Source: Deinococcus malanensis
GTDB taxonomy: Bacteria > Deinococcota > Deinococci > Deinococcales > Deinococcaceae
Direction: 5' to 3'
DNA: 64,000 nt
NCBI RefSeq assembly: GCF_014647655.1
Contig: NZ_BMPP01000010.1
Coordinates: 1-64,000 of the forward strand
Shown here: positions 43,567 to 53,339 of the stretch, in pieces
Layout of the letters: each line of letters begins with the position of its first letter
How positions within the stretch are numbered: position 1 is the first letter of the stretch
Notes under the pieces: model-generated
Databases searched by the model: none
Seen by the model: the letters and a program-made list of their open reading frames with translations, nothing else
Told to the model about the DNA's origin: nothing
Made by a program: the position numbers and the translations under genes

Positions 43567-43902
43567 GGTGGACGTCCTCCAGCACGTCCAGGCCACCGTA
43601 GTCAGCCGGACGTGGCAGCGGCATGACGGCGCGGCTCTGCCGTGTGGCCGGTGCCCTGGGGTCGAAGGCAGCCAGCCGGGCCGGTGGACGGACACTTTCC
43701 CTGCTCTGCTTTGTGCCCCTATACGGGGCTTCCCGGTGTGAAAGACAGGACCTGGGGCAGAGGCCATGCGACCATACCCTGCTCACAGGCACGCAGTCGC
43801 CGATAGAGCCATCCATCCCCAGGCGTGGTGGTCATGCCGGTGCCATGCTGCCTTGCGTAAGGTTCGCCCCATGCGGCTCTAAGCCGTTTTAGGAGGAACA
43901 TT
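43567..43902. other. divergent intergenic region
   Basis: 336 bases between two divergent genes for secreted proteins; must hold both promoters, none assigned with confidence. Confidence 0.35.
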
Positions 43903-45255
43903 ATGCGGAAACGTGCTGTGCTGTCGGTCCTGACCCTGCTTCTTGCCGGCGGTGTGCAGGCCAAAAACGGAGACTCGTTCAAGTACACCTACACGCTGCA
44001 GGGCGCGGGCAGCGGAGCAGTCGGCATGCTGGAAATGAACGGCAGGCTGCTCATGAACGCCGACGAACTGGCCCGCGCTCTGAGCCGTGCCGGCTGGCTC
44101 GACAAGTCGTTCGCTGGGGGCTTCCGGTCGGGCCTGATTCCGGTGATTCAGCCAGGCGGCAACCATTTCGCCGACCCGGCGGCCTTTGCACAGCGCTTTG
44201 GCCTGACCATCCGTGTGGACCGCCCGGCCCGCAAACTGCTCGTGTCCAAAGGCGCTGCCCCCAAGGCCAGTGCTTCGGCCCCAACGGCCAGAGCGCCACA
44301 GACTGCCCCCAGCGCGAAGCCCGCGCAAGCACCTGCCCCCGTTCACGGCACCCGTCAGCTCGACGGCGAGAACGCGCTGCCTGGGCAGACCTTCACCCTG
44401 GGCGAGAGCAGTCCACTGAATTTCACCCTCAACCGCGCGGAGTACTCGGTGGGCCGGCTCGTGATCGGAGATAGCGTCTACTCGCCCAAGGCGGACCAGA
44501 AGCTGCTGATCCTGCACTACACCGTGCACAACCCGCAGAAGCGCGAAGTGCGCTACCACTGGTCGGACCTGAGCTTTACCGCGGTGGATGCCCAGGACCG
44601 CAACCATAACTTCGTGCAGGCCGTCGCACGTGATGGAACTAGGGACGCGCTGACCATGCGGCTCAAGCCCGCGCAGAAGGTCGATGTCGTCACGGCGGTG
44701 CTGGTTCCCGCTGCAGGGCCGGTGCCGAAGTTGATCGTGTCGCGTGAGAGCGGTGCGCCGGTCCTGCGTTACGACCTGCGCGGCAAGGTCACGGCTCTGC
44801 CTGCTCCCTTTGCCGACCCGGCAGATCCGTACGGCGCGAGCGCCCGGGCCCAGGTCAGCGCCCATGCTGCAACATTCCTGCCGATGGGCTGGCTGGACAT
44901 CCGGCTCGACGAGGTGAAGTTCACGACCGAACCCCTGAACGGGCAGGCGCCCGCCACGGGCAAGCGGTACCTCACGGCGGTGTTCACACTCAAAAATCAC
45001 GGGCCGCGCGAGACCCGCTACCACTGGGGGGATTTCAAGCCGGCACTGAAGGACGCCGACGGCGAGCGGCTGGCATACAACGAAAAGATGCTCAAGGCGA
45101 GCCGTGACGAGAAGGCCAGCGGCATGCTACCGACCGGTGAGGAAACGCGCGTACGCTTTTTCTGGGAAGTGCCGGCCACCTTGGGGGCAGACACGCTGTA
45201 CTTCACCGACCGGCAGGGCCTCACGTACGCGTTTGACGTGAAAAGCGTCAGGTAA
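43903..45255 (+). CDS. secreted protein with stalk-like domain and two DUF4352-like domains
   Basis: 450 residues, AGGAGGAACATT before ATG. Signal peptide ends VQA. Residues about 35-110 look like a copper-amine-oxidase-type stalk domain (LLMNADELARALSRAG). An Ala/Pro linker follows, then two homologous immunoglobulin-like domains: one with LLILHYTVHNPQKREVRYHW and one with YLTAVFTLKNHGPRETRYHW, similar to DUF4352. These folds typically bind other envelope proteins. Function unknown. Confidence 0.75.
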   Translation: MRKRAVLSVLTLLLAGGVQAKNGDSFKYTYTLQGAGSGAVGMLEMNGRLLMNADELARALSRAGWLDKSFAGGFRSGLIPVIQPGGNHFADPAAFAQRFGLTIRVDRPARKLLVSKGAAPKASASAPTARAPQTAPSAKPAQAPAPVHGTRQLDGENALPGQTFTLGESSPLNFTLNRAEYSVGRLVIGDSVYSPKADQKLLILHYTVHNPQKREVRYHWSDLSFTAVDAQDRNHNFVQAVARDGTRDALTMRLKPAQKVDVVTAVLVPAAGPVPKLIVSRESGAPVLRYDLRGKVTALPAPFADPADPYGASARAQVSAHAATFLPMGWLDIRLDEVKFTTEPLNGQAPATGKRYLTAVFTLKNHGPRETRYHWGDFKPALKDADGERLAYNEKMLKASRDEKASGMLPTGEETRVRFFWEVPATLGADTLYFTDRQGLTYAFDVKSVR

Positions 45256-45385
45256 ATCGGTCAGGGCTTACCCAGGAAGATACGGGGCATCCTCAAACAC
45301 AGCGCAGCCACACTGAGTTGCTCCGGCCCGGGCCACTGTCCAGCCCACCGGAGCACCTCACCTGCCGGGGCGGGACTCACAGCAT

Positions 45386-46672
45386 ATGGTGGGAGGCCGG
45401 AGCCCTCTGTTGACTGCGCGAGCTGATCCCTACGCCGCCCTGCGGTTCCCCGAATTCCGTGCCCTGCTACTGGCCGGTGTGGGGTCTTCGCTGGCCAGCC
45501 GCATGCTGGCGGTGGCCATCGGGTATCAGGTGTACCAGCTCACGCGCAGTCCGCTGGCCCTGGGCTGGCTGGGATTGATCGAGGCCATCCCGGCCCTGGG
45601 CCTGGCCCTGCTAGGAGGTCACTACGCTGACCGTCTGGACCGGCGCACCATCCTGCTGGTGACGAGGATGGCCTTTACCGTGTGCGTCGCCCTGATGGCC
45701 GTGGTTTCCCATCAGGGCGGTCCGAATACACTGGGACTGCTGTATGGCCTGGTGTTCATGGCCGGGATTGCCCGGGGCTTCGGTGACCCGGCCGCCTCGG
45801 CCTTCGAGACGCGGATCGTGCCGCCTGGAGCTTTCGTGAACGCGTCGTCGTGGCTGGGCAGTGTGGGTCAGGCCAGCTCCATCATCGGGCCAGCGCTGGG
45901 CGGAGTGCTGCTGGCCTCCTGGAGTGCGACCGGCACCTATGCCCTGGTCACCGCGCTGGCACTGGCGTCGTGGTTCGGGCTGTGGCGTATTGCTCCCAAG
46001 CCTCAGCCCGAACCGGCTGTCAAGGAGCGCGTCTGGGACAGCATGCTCAGCGGTATCCGGTTTGTGCGGCGTGATCCGGTCATTGTGGGCTCCATGGCAC
46101 TGGACCTGTTCGCGGTGCTGTTCGGTGGAATGGTGGCGCTGCTGCCGGTCTTTGCCAGCGACATTCTGAAGGTGGGGCCACGCGGCCTGGGCCTGATGCT
46201 TGCGGCTCCGGCAGTGGGCGCCCTGCTGGTCATGCTGTGGGCCACCCGTCACCCACCCGTGCGCAACAGCGGCCGCACGTTGCTGCTGGGTGTCGCCGGA
46301 TTTGGGGTCAGCATTATCGTGTTCGCGCTGTCCAATCATTTTCTGCTGTCCCTGGTGGCCCTGTTTTTCACCGGAGTCTTCGACGGGGTCAATATGGTGA
46401 TCCGCAAGGCTATCTTGCGCCTGCGCACGCCCGACCACATGCGCGGGCGCGTGGCAGCCGTCAGCCTGGTCTTTATCGGGTCGAGCAATGAACTCGGCGC
46501 CCTGGAAAGCGGGGTGGCGGCCAGCGTGTTCGGCACCGCTCGTTCGGTGTGGCTCGGCGGAATCGTCACACTGCTGGTGGTGGGGATAGTGGCCCTCCGC
46601 GTGCCCAGCCTGAGGAGGCTGCACCTGGACGATCCGGCAGATGAGGCTCGTGCTCAGGCAGAACCGGCGTAG
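45386..46672 (+). CDS. MFS transporter (EntS-like)
   Basis: 428 residues with about eleven or twelve hydrophobic helices and the MFS loop motif GGHYADRLDRRTILL between helices 2 and 3. The overall pattern (FRALLLAGVGSSLASRMLAV at the start and ARSVWLGGIVTLLVVGIVAL near the end) matches the enterobactin-exporter-like group. An exporter of a small molecule is likely. It is monocistronic, with no siderophore genes nearby. Confidence 0.88.
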   Translation: MVGGRSPLLTARADPYAALRFPEFRALLLAGVGSSLASRMLAVAIGYQVYQLTRSPLALGWLGLIEAIPALGLALLGGHYADRLDRRTILLVTRMAFTVCVALMAVVSHQGGPNTLGLLYGLVFMAGIARGFGDPAASAFETRIVPPGAFVNASSWLGSVGQASSIIGPALGGVLLASWSATGTYALVTALALASWFGLWRIAPKPQPEPAVKERVWDSMLSGIRFVRRDPVIVGSMALDLFAVLFGGMVALLPVFASDILKVGPRGLGLMLAAPAVGALLVMLWATRHPPVRNSGRTLLLGVAGFGVSIIVFALSNHFLLSLVALFFTGVFDGVNMVIRKAILRLRTPDHMRGRVAAVSLVFIGSSNELGALESGVAASVFGTARSVWLGGIVTLLVVGIVALRVPSLRRLHLDDPADEARAQAEPA

Positions 46673-46783
46673 TACTGAGGCCCGGCAGCCGGGAGATTCG
46701 AGCTGCATCTCGCCTGTTTCCAGCTGCGGCTGGAAGAGTCACGGGCATGCAGTGTGCAGGTTCCGGACGCTCTGGTCAGGATC

Positions 46784-46824
46784 AAGCAGGACTGCGCGCT
46801 GACGGGAAAGGCGCAGTCCTGCTT
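46784..46824. terminator. bidirectional terminator
   Basis: AAGCAGGACTGCGC pairs perfectly with GCGCAGTCCTGCTT (14 pairs) between the convergent MFS and ABC permease genes. Confidence 0.85.
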
Positions 46825-46835
46825 AATCCTTGGAC

Positions 46836-47636
46836 TCAGCTTTGACTGCTCCAGCCTGGGGCGCGCCGCCAGGCCCAGGCCCACAGAGCTCCGGTCAGCA
46901 CCAGAATGACAGCAGCCGCTGACAGCACGATCTGGAAGGAAAGTTCATAGGTCGGAAACGTCTGCTGCGGCTTCACGGCCTGAACGAACGAGGTCCAGGG
47001 TGCTGCGCCTTTCTCTCCCAGATCCCGGACGGCGTAGGCATAGAAGCTGCTGGCGGTCCACAGCCCACCCCCACCTTGGCCGGAGGAGCGCAGCAGAACG
47101 TCGGCCAGCACGGGGACCAGGGCCCCAAGACTTGCCACTGCGACCGGCAGAAAGGCAGACAGCAGGGTGGCCAGGCCAAACACCAGCGACGCTTCCAGGA
47201 AGATCAGCAGGCTGTCCGTGGCCAGGTGAGACCAGAGCAGCTCACGCTCCATCCAGGTGGCCGGCAGCGGCATCAGCAGGCCCTGAAGCAGCAGGGCAGT
47301 CAGCACCAGCCCTGCCAGGAGATGCAGACCGAACAGCAGCCGGCCCCCGACGATTTGCGGACGCGACAGGGGTTGCATGTTGAGGAAGGCGGCGTTCTCA
47401 CGCGCCGTGGCGCCGAACCACGCGGCGAACATCACCAGGGCAAATTCCAGCACGCTCCAGTGCAGGGCCGAGTAGAAGGGAACGTGCGCGCCATTCAGAT
47501 CGCGTCTGCGGTCTACCAGGCCATAGATGTTGTCAAAGGGTGTTGCGTTGAAAGCGTACGCCAGGCTCGCCGCAACAGTGACCAGGAGCAGCGTGAGCCA
47601 CGTGTTGCGCCGCGCGGTCCATTCAAACCAGATCAT
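46836..47636 (-). CDS. ABC-2-type permease
   Basis: 266 residues, about six transmembrane helices (WLTLLLVTVAASLAYAF, LEFALVMFAAWFGA, LHLLAGLVLTALLLQGLLMP, LATLLSAFLPVAVASLGALV, LSAAAVILVLTGALWAWAW). Last gene of the GntR / ATPase / permease operon; its ATG overlaps the ATPase stop by four bases. Such YtrA-type operons respond to cell-wall-active compounds. Confidence 0.85.
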   Translation of the reverse strand: MIWFEWTARRNTWLTLLLVTVAASLAYAFNATPFDNIYGLVDRRRDLNGAHVPFYSALHWSVLEFALVMFAAWFGATARENAAFLNMQPLSRPQIVGGRLLFGLHLLAGLVLTALLLQGLLMPLPATWMERELLWSHLATDSLLIFLEASLVFGLATLLSAFLPVAVASLGALVPVLADVLLRSSGQGGGGLWTASSFYAYAVRDLGEKGAAPWTSFVQAVKPQQTFPTYELSFQIVLSAAAVILVLTGALWAWAWRRAPGWSSQS

Positions 47637-48532
47637 GCCTGTCCTCCCATCACTGAGGCGTAAAGATGTTCGAGCGGCCGGGGGCGCACCTGCAGGTGCA
47701 GTGGCTGTGCACTCATCAGCACCCGGACCACCTCGTCGACGTTGCCGCTGGCGTGAATCTGCACGACCGGTCCGTCAAGCTGAACGTGCTCAGGCGTGTG
47801 GTGGGTCTGGAGCCATCCGGCCACCGACGCGGGCACCGCTTCCTGGTAGATGGCCTGCACCGTCTTGTGGTGATCGCGCAGCGCGTCCGTCTCGCCTTCC
47901 AGAATCACCCGGCCGGAATGCATGAACCCCACGTGGTCCGCGATGCCTTCTACCTCGGCCAGCACGTGGGAGGTCAGAACCACCGTGCCACCGTCGGCCG
48001 CGTATTCGGCGAGCCGGGACAGCAGCGCCTGACGGTGAACCGGGTCCAGGCCGTTAGTGGGCTCATCCAGAATGAGCAGCCTGGGCTGGCTGGCAAAGGC
48101 GTAGGCCAGGGCCAGACCGATGCGCTGCCCGGTGGACAGGTGCCGGGCAGCGCGGCGCAGCGGAACCCCGAACAGGTCAGCGGTCTGCAGAGCAAATTCA
48201 GCGTTCCACATCGGGTGCAGGCGTGCTCCCACCTGAAAATGCGCCTGCGCGTCGTGTGTGGGCAGCAGAACTCCGCCGGTCGGTACCAGCGCCACCTGCT
48301 CCTTGACCTGGCTGGAGCTGACACTGGGGTCCATACCCAACATGGTGACCTGGCCAGCCTGCAACGGTTCCAGACCCAGCAAGGCACGGAGCAGGGTGCT
48401 TTTGCCGGTGCCGTTGGGCCCCAGCAGGGCATAGATGCTGCCCTGGGTCACCTGCATGGAGCAGTCGTCGAGGATGATGTGCTTCCCGCGCCGGGTGCGG
48501 AGGGCCTGGGCCTGTAGAACAACGGGCATCAT
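47633..48532 (-). CDS. ABC transporter ATPase (YtrB-like)
   Basis: 299 residues with Walker A GPNGTGKST, signature-like LSTGQRIGLALA, Walker B LLILDEPTNGLDP and the switch histidine in LTSHVLAEVE. GGAGGTCACCCC precedes the ATG, which overlaps the regulator stop. It powers the downstream permease. Confidence 0.92.
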   Translation of the reverse strand: MMPVVLQAQALRTRRGKHIILDDCSMQVTQGSIYALLGPNGTGKSTLLRALLGLEPLQAGQVTMLGMDPSVSSSQVKEQVALVPTGGVLLPTHDAQAHFQVGARLHPMWNAEFALQTADLFGVPLRRAARHLSTGQRIGLALAYAFASQPRLLILDEPTNGLDPVHRQALLSRLAEYAADGGTVVLTSHVLAEVEGIADHVGFMHSGRVILEGETDALRDHHKTVQAIYQEAVPASVAGWLQTHHTPEHVQLDGPVVQIHASGNVDEVVRVLMSAQPLHLQVRPRPLEHLYASVMGGQA

Positions 48533-48936
48533 GGGGTGACCTCCGTGGACGTGGTGAGCTCCTGCAGCAGCGTCTGCAGGGTGCCCGGGGTGACGCCGGC
48601 ATGCAGCAGTCGGGTGGTGATCAGCTGGAACTCGCGCAGCAGCGCTTCCTGCTGGGCTGGGGGCGCATGGGAGCGGGCCGTCACGGTGGTGCCGGCTCCC
48701 GCGCGGCTCTCGATCATGCCGGCGTCCTGCAATGAGGCGTATGCCCGGACGATGGTGTTGGGAGCAATCCGCAGGCGGGAAGCCAGGGCGCGGACTGGTG
48801 GAAGCATGTCCCCGGGCCGCAGCTGACCCAGGTCAATGGCCCGTTTCAGACTCTCGGCAAGCTGCAGGTACAGCGGAACGCCGCTGTGCAGGTCCAGCGT
48901 GATCAGGGGCTCCAGGCTTTCAGCCTCTTGTCGCAT
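48529..48936 (-). CDS. GntR-family regulator, YtrA subfamily
   Basis: 135 residues from ATG 48936. Winged helix with PLYLQLAESLKRAIDLGQLR, GDMLPPVRALASRLRIAPNT and YASLQDAGMIESRAGAGT. The C terminus is short (about 45 residues), as in the YtrA subfamily, which lacks a large ligand domain. No Shine-Dalgarno is present; the AT-rich TTGTATTGTCTTATTGAT directly before the ATG suggests a leaderless transcript and may include the operator. It probably represses its own operon. Confidence 0.88.
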   Translation of the reverse strand: MRQEAESLEPLITLDLHSGVPLYLQLAESLKRAIDLGQLRPGDMLPPVRALASRLRIAPNTIVRAYASLQDAGMIESRAGAGTTVTARSHAPPAQQEALLREFQLITTRLLHAGVTPGTLQTLLQELTTSTEVTP

Positions 48937-49054
48937 ATCAATAAGACAATACAACAAGGCAGAGATATGTCCAGTTGGTTTGTGGCTGTGCTGTAGAAGC
49001 AATCTGCTGGTCCCGGTGGCGGTCTCTGCAGCACCCTGCGCCGAGGCCACAAAA
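48937..49054. other. promoter region of the GntR operon
   Basis: AT-rich compared with the surroundings, with partially symmetric CAATAAGACAATACAACAA just before the regulator gene. No gene. Confidence 0.35.
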
Positions 49055-49084
49055 AACGCGAACCGGAGAAGTCCGGTTCGCGTT
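49055..49084 (-). terminator. minus-strand terminator
   Basis: AACGCGAACCGGA / TCCGGTTCGCGTT, 13 pairs, four-base loop. On the minus strand it runs into TTTTTT, so it ends a transcript arriving from the right. Confidence 0.8.
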
Positions 49085-49134
49085 CTGTTCACGTGCCGTC
49101 ACCTTGCAGCGAGGCCGTGGAAAGACACTTTTGG

Positions 49135-49188
49135 TTAGAGCTGAACCCCAGTGGTCAGGGGGTTGGAACTGTGATCAGATTTACTCAA
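49135..49188 (-). CDS. 17-residue leader ORF or start of a deleted gene
   Basis: TTG 49188 is preceded by AAGGAGG at ideal spacing; the peptide is MSKSDHSSNPLTTGVQL. Just upstream is a hairpin TTCGGC / GCCGAA touching the ribosome binding site, and 50 bases downstream is a strong minus-strand terminator. Either a short regulatory or small-protein transcript, or the surviving 5' end of a gene whose body was deleted. Confidence 0.35.
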   Translation of the reverse strand: MSKSDHSSNPLTTGVQL

Positions 49189-49496
49189 GCGATGACCTCC
49201 TTCGGCTGAGATGCCGAAAGATATCGGGTTCACGCCAGGGCATCTGTTCAAGTTTTACTATTCGAAAATGCTGTGCCGGCCGCAGTTTTTTCATTCAGTG
49301 GCGGTCATCTGACTTCAGGGGTCTCTGGGCGCAGGCCTATCTTTTAACTCCGGCTGTGCAGAGGTTGGCGCGTGGAATGTCGCAAGGAAAGCCTGGGGCC
49401 AGATCCGGTCGGAAGAGGCTACCCTGGGCCTATGAATGACGACGTGTCCAAGCTTCTCGCCCTGCCCGGCCGGTCCCCGTGCCGGGTGACCTGCAG

Positions 49497-50489
49497 ATGA
49501 CTGACGCTCTTCAGGGCCTGGGTTGGTCTGACTTCTTTGCGGAGGCTGCAGAGCCGTTCCTGCGCGATGTGTCTGCTGGCTCTGAGCCTGGACGTATTGC
49601 CAGCGTAGGGCGCTCTTCCTATCAGATCTGGACAGAGCAGGGCCTGGAAGATGCCCTGCTCGCCGGAACGCTGCGACAGGAGGCGCCGGGTCAGCAGGTG
49701 CCGGTGATCGGGGACTGGGTTGTGGCCGAGCGTCTGGAAGAGACGCAGGCCCTGCGTATTCAGCAGGTGCTGCCCCGGCGCACCACCTTTGCCCGGGCAG
49801 TCCACGGTGGCACGGCAGAGCAGATCATTGCAGCCAACGTGGATGTTGTGTTTATCGTGACCACGCCGGACCTGGACTTCGACCTGCCGCGCCTGGGCCG
49901 CTATGTGGCAGCCGTGCAGGTCAGCGGTGCCCAGCCGGTCGTGTTGCTCAACAAATCCGACCTGGTGCAGGACGCGGCGTGGTATCTGGAGCAGGTCAGA
50001 CGTCTGGGCCCCGACCTGCCGGTGCATCAGGTTTCGGCGGCCCACGATGGTGGACTGGACACCATTCGGCCCTACTTCACGCCCGGTCAGACCGTGGCCC
50101 TGATCGGCTCGTCCGGGGTGGGCAAATCCACGCTGACCAACCGTCTCCTGGGCCAGGAAGTCGCCTCTACCGGCAGCGTGCGGGAAACTGACCAGCAGGG
50201 CCGCCACACCACCACTGGACGGACCCTTTACCGGGTGCCTGGCGGCGGGTTGCTGATCGATAACCCCGGCCTGCGGGATATCGCCGTCTGGGACGCCGAT
50301 TCGCGCAGCGTCAATTTTGATGTGCTCGAGGAACTGGCAACCAAATGCCGCTTCCGCAAATGCACCCACACCACAGAACCGGGGTGCGCGGTTCAGCGCG
50401 CAGTTCAGAAAGGGCAGCTCGACGCGCAGGTGCTGACCGCATTCCATGAGGCCCAGGGGCAACCGGTGCGGCGGCCCAAAAAGCGCTGA
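49497..50489 (+). CDS. rsgA: RsgA, ribosome small-subunit-dependent GTPase
   Basis: 330 residues, start ATG 49497. An N-terminal OB fold is followed by a circularly permuted GTPase: G4 LNKSDL, then G1 GSSGVGKSTL, G2 region RHTTTG and G3 DNPGLRD. The C-terminal zinc site is C-x4-C-x-H-x5-C-like (KCRFRKCTHTTEPGCAV). It checks late 30S subunit assembly in the cytoplasm. Monocistronic. Confidence 0.96.
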   Translation: MTDALQGLGWSDFFAEAAEPFLRDVSAGSEPGRIASVGRSSYQIWTEQGLEDALLAGTLRQEAPGQQVPVIGDWVVAERLEETQALRIQQVLPRRTTFARAVHGGTAEQIIAANVDVVFIVTTPDLDFDLPRLGRYVAAVQVSGAQPVVLLNKSDLVQDAAWYLEQVRRLGPDLPVHQVSAAHDGGLDTIRPYFTPGQTVALIGSSGVGKSTLTNRLLGQEVASTGSVRETDQQGRHTTTGRTLYRVPGGGLLIDNPGLRDIAVWDADSRSVNFDVLEELATKCRFRKCTHTTEPGCAVQRAVQKGQLDAQVLTAFHEAQGQPVRRPKKR

Positions 50490-50580
50490 AGCAGGAATAT
50501 AACCAGCCATGCGAGTCGCTCCGATGTTCCTGGTCGTGTGGCGTCGCCAGGAAAGGGGCATAGCCGGCGGAACAGAAGGA

Positions 50581-50614
50581 GAGCGGGCGGTGACTTTTGC
50601 TCCACCGCCCGCTC
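50581..50614. terminator. bidirectional terminator
   Basis: GAGCGGGCGGTG pairs perfectly with CACCGCCCGCTC between convergent rsgA and the aldo/keto reductase gene. Confidence 0.8.
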
Positions 50615-50627
50615 TTCCTGTCTCCCG

Positions 50628-51647
50628 TTAAATTTCCCGTTCGGTCCTGGCGCGCTCCCAGTCGCTGACGCGGGTGATCTCGGCCAGATCGTCTTCGGTC
50701 AGCTGCACATCCACGGTCCCCAGCAGTTCCCGCAGCTGCTCGACGCTGTTGGCGCCGATAATCGGTGCCGTGACGGCCGGCTGCGCGAGCAGCCACGCCA
50801 GCGAGACCTGCGCCGGGTGGGCCTGGTGCCGCTCCGCAACCGCGACGAGCGTCTCGACGATGTCGAAGTTCTGGTCACTGAAGCGCCGCGCGGCATTCTC
50901 GCTGGCACGCACACTGTCGGGCAGGGGCTGACCGCGCCGGTACTTGCCGGTCAGCATTCCCCCGCCCAGCGGGCTCCAGGGCACCACTCCCAGGCCGTAC
51001 TCCACGGCCACACGCTGCTGCTCGCGCTCGAAGTTTGCGCGGGTGGGGGAGAGCAGGCTGTACTCCGGCTGGATACTGACATAGCTTTCCAGGCCGTGGC
51101 GGTCGCTGGCCCACAGGGCCTGCATCAGGCGCCACGCGCTGTAATTCGAGCAGCCGATGTAGCGCACGTAACCGCGCTGCACCAGTTCGGTGAAGGCGGC
51201 GAGCGTTTCCTCGATGGGCGTCTGGTTGTCCACCCAGTGCGCCTGATACAGATCGATGTGATCCACCTGCATGCGGCGCAGGCTGTCCTCACAGGCTTTC
51301 AGGATCCAGCGCCTTGAAAGCCCCTCACGCTGGTGAATGGTGCCCCGGCCTTCGCTGCCGCGCGGGCCCATCGGTCCCCGGACCTTGGTGGCCACGACCA
51401 TCTGGTCACGGTTCCCCCGGGCTTTCATCCAGCGGCCCATGATCTCCTCGGACACCCCTCCGGGGTTGTCGGGGGTCCAGTTGCTGTAGATGTCGGCGGT
51501 GTCCAGAAAGTTACCGCCGGCTGCGGCGTAGGCGTCCATGATGTCAAAGGACGTCTGCTCGTCGGCGCTCCAGCCGAACTGCATGGTGCCCAGGCCAATG
51601 GGGAAAAGGTGCAGGCCGCTGCGGCCAAGTCTGCGGTAGGTGGTCAT
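50628..51647 (-). CDS. aldo/keto reductase
   Basis: 339 residues, start ATG 51647. Family signatures: [18 protein letters not shown] (catalytic Asp and Tyr), the lysine in [15 protein letters not shown] (His), [35 protein letters not shown] and [17 protein letters not shown]-dependent reduction of carbonyl compounds; the group resembles YhdN/general stress protein 69. GGAGGCACCTCTT leads the gene on the minus strand. Confidence 0.94.
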   Translation of the reverse strand: MTTYRRLGRSGLHLFPIGLGTMQFGWSADEQTSFDIMDAYAAAGGNFLDTADIYSNWTPDNPGGVSEEIMGRWMKARGNRDQMVVATKVRGPMGPRGSEGRGTIHQREGLSRRWILKACEDSLRRMQVDHIDLYQAHWVDNQTPIEETLAAFTELVQRGYVRYIGCSNYSAWRLMQALWASDRHGLESYVSIQPEYSLLSPTRANFEREQQRVAVEYGLGVVPWSPLGGGMLTGKYRRGQPLPDSVRASENAARRFSDQNFDIVETLVAVAERHQAHPAQVSLAWLLAQPAVTAPIIGANSVEQLRELLGTVDVQLTEDDLAEITRVSDWERARTEREI

Positions 51648-51816
51648 AAGAGGTGCCTCCGGATAGGGATGGGGTGACGGCGCTTTGTAGCGCCCCGGGT
51701 CGTGAAGCTGGGGCCGTATGGCTTCGGGACTTCGTGTGGACCCTGAAGACGCAGCAGCTTCCGGACGTGGTGTCTGTGGGCTGATCCGTCCAGGACCGGA
51801 AGAGAGGACAGCCGGA

Positions 51817-52944
51817 TCAGCCGTCGCCCAGCGCGACGAAACGCAGATCCAGGTCCGGCAGGCGCTGGATAAAGTGGTGCAGCAGCTCCAGGGCGCCGTT
51901 CAGGTCACGCTCGTCCACAACCTCGACGGGGCTGTGGGTGTAGCGGTTGGCGACCGATACGGCGCCGGCCGGTATGCCCTGGCCGCTGTGCTGCAGGGCT
52001 CCGGCGTCGGTGCCGATGCCGCGCAGCAGTTCGTGCTGTATGGCGACCCCGCCCACGTCCGCAGCGGCGATCAGCCCGCGCCTCACCGCCGGATGCGACA
52101 GGGTCGAGAAGTCCATCACCTTCACGGCGGGGCCGGCACCCAGCTGAAGGTGACAGGGGCCAAACTCGGGCGTATCGTCGGCCGCCGTCATGTCCAGGGC
52201 CAGGGCCACATCTGCCTGGTGGGCGCTGGCCACAGCCTGGGCGCCGCGTAGCCCGACCTCCTCCTGGACCGTAAAGGCAAAGATGACCGTGACCGGTGGA
52301 GGGGTGTCCTGGTAACGCTCCAGCAGGGCCAGCAGCACCGCGCAGCCGGCGCGGTCGTCCACCGCGTGGGCCGTGTAGCGTCCGGTGTTCTGACCCAGCT
52401 CGGTCAGGACGCCCACAAAGCCCACCGGGTCTCCCAGGTGAACGCCCATCCCGATGGCTTCATCCGCGTCGCGGGCGCCGATGTCCACGTACAGTTCCGC
52501 TGCCGGCACCACCCGCTGCCGGTCTGCGTCGGCCAGCAGGTGAGCACTTTTCGTGCCGATCACGCCCATCAGGCGGCCCTGCTGCGTGCGCACCCAGACG
52601 CGCTGGGCAGGGAGGATGCGGTCATCGGTGCCTCCCACCTTTTCCAGCCGCAGAAAGCCGGTCGGGGTAATCTGCCTGACCCGGAAGCCGACCTCGTCCA
52701 TGTGTGCGGCCACGATCATGCGGCGCGCTCCCTCCGTGGCCGCCCGCCGGATGGCGATGACATTCCCGAAAGCGTCCATCTCGGTGTGGTCGGCCAGTGC
52801 CGAAGCGGCCCGGTGGACTGCGCGGATAATGTCCTCCTCGCTTCCGCTGGGCCCGGTCAGCCGGACAAGCTGACGCAGATGTGCAAGGGCGGGAGAATCA
52901 CCGTGTCCTGCTTCTGCGCCCGTGTGGTTGTGGTTTTCTGGCAT
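51817..52944 (-). CDS. M42-family metallo-aminopeptidase
   Basis: 375 residues starting at [13 protein letters not shown]. Two-zinc peptidase ligands are visible: H in [12 protein letters not shown] in [13 protein letters not shown] in [12 protein letters not shown] in [10 protein letters not shown] and H in [17 protein letters not shown]42 enzymes form tetrahedral dodecamers that degrade peptides in the cytoplasm. The start has no clear Shine-Dalgarno; longer frames upstream look non-coding. Confidence 0.92.
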   Translation of the reverse strand: MPENHNHTGAEAGHGDSPALAHLRQLVRLTGPSGSEEDIIRAVHRAASALADHTEMDAFGNVIAIRRAATEGARRMIVAAHMDEVGFRVRQITPTGFLRLEKVGGTDDRILPAQRVWVRTQQGRLMGVIGTKSAHLLADADRQRVVPAAELYVDIGARDADEAIGMGVHLGDPVGFVGVLTELGQNTGRYTAHAVDDRAGCAVLLALLERYQDTPPPVTVIFAFTVQEEVGLRGAQAVASAHQADVALALDMTAADDTPEFGPCHLQLGAGPAVKVMDFSTLSHPAVRRGLIAAADVGGVAIQHELLRGIGTDAGALQHSGQGIPAGAVSVANRYTHSPVEVVDERDLNGALELLHHFIQRLPDLDLRFVALGDG

Positions 52945-53339
52945 AACGACAGGATAAAAGTCCTGACGGTTCGTTTGATCGGTGCCATGTGCCCGGTAAT
53001 GTTTATCAATTGCTCTCCCTCGGGGCAGCGTTGCACCAGCGCGCTCCTTCTCAGGGGCAGGGAGGCGTAGCAGGCCCCGCCCGGGTTGCAACGCCACAAG
53101 CCAGTGGGGTTATGAAAAGAAAAATTCTGTTCAGAAGCTGAATCCTCCGGCTGGACAGGAGCCTTGGGGGGCCTGCACAATGCCAGGACCGTCAGGTGCT
53201 GACGTCGCTCCGCAGCCACAGGGTAGGGTCAGGGTTCCAGTCCTGGACTCCGGAAACCCCCTGCCACAGACCGGAATCCAGAGTAGTAAGAATTACAGAA
53301 CAGGTGCTGTGTTAGCTTCACAGCCAGGCCACACTCCAG
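52945..53339. other. divergent intergenic region
   Basis: 395 bases between the peptidase and the histidine kinase. No gene supported. Confidence 0.35.

Noticed and set aside
49135..49188. Start of a catalase gene.
   Set aside because: The peptide only vaguely recalls catalase N termini and nothing catalase-like follows in any frame.
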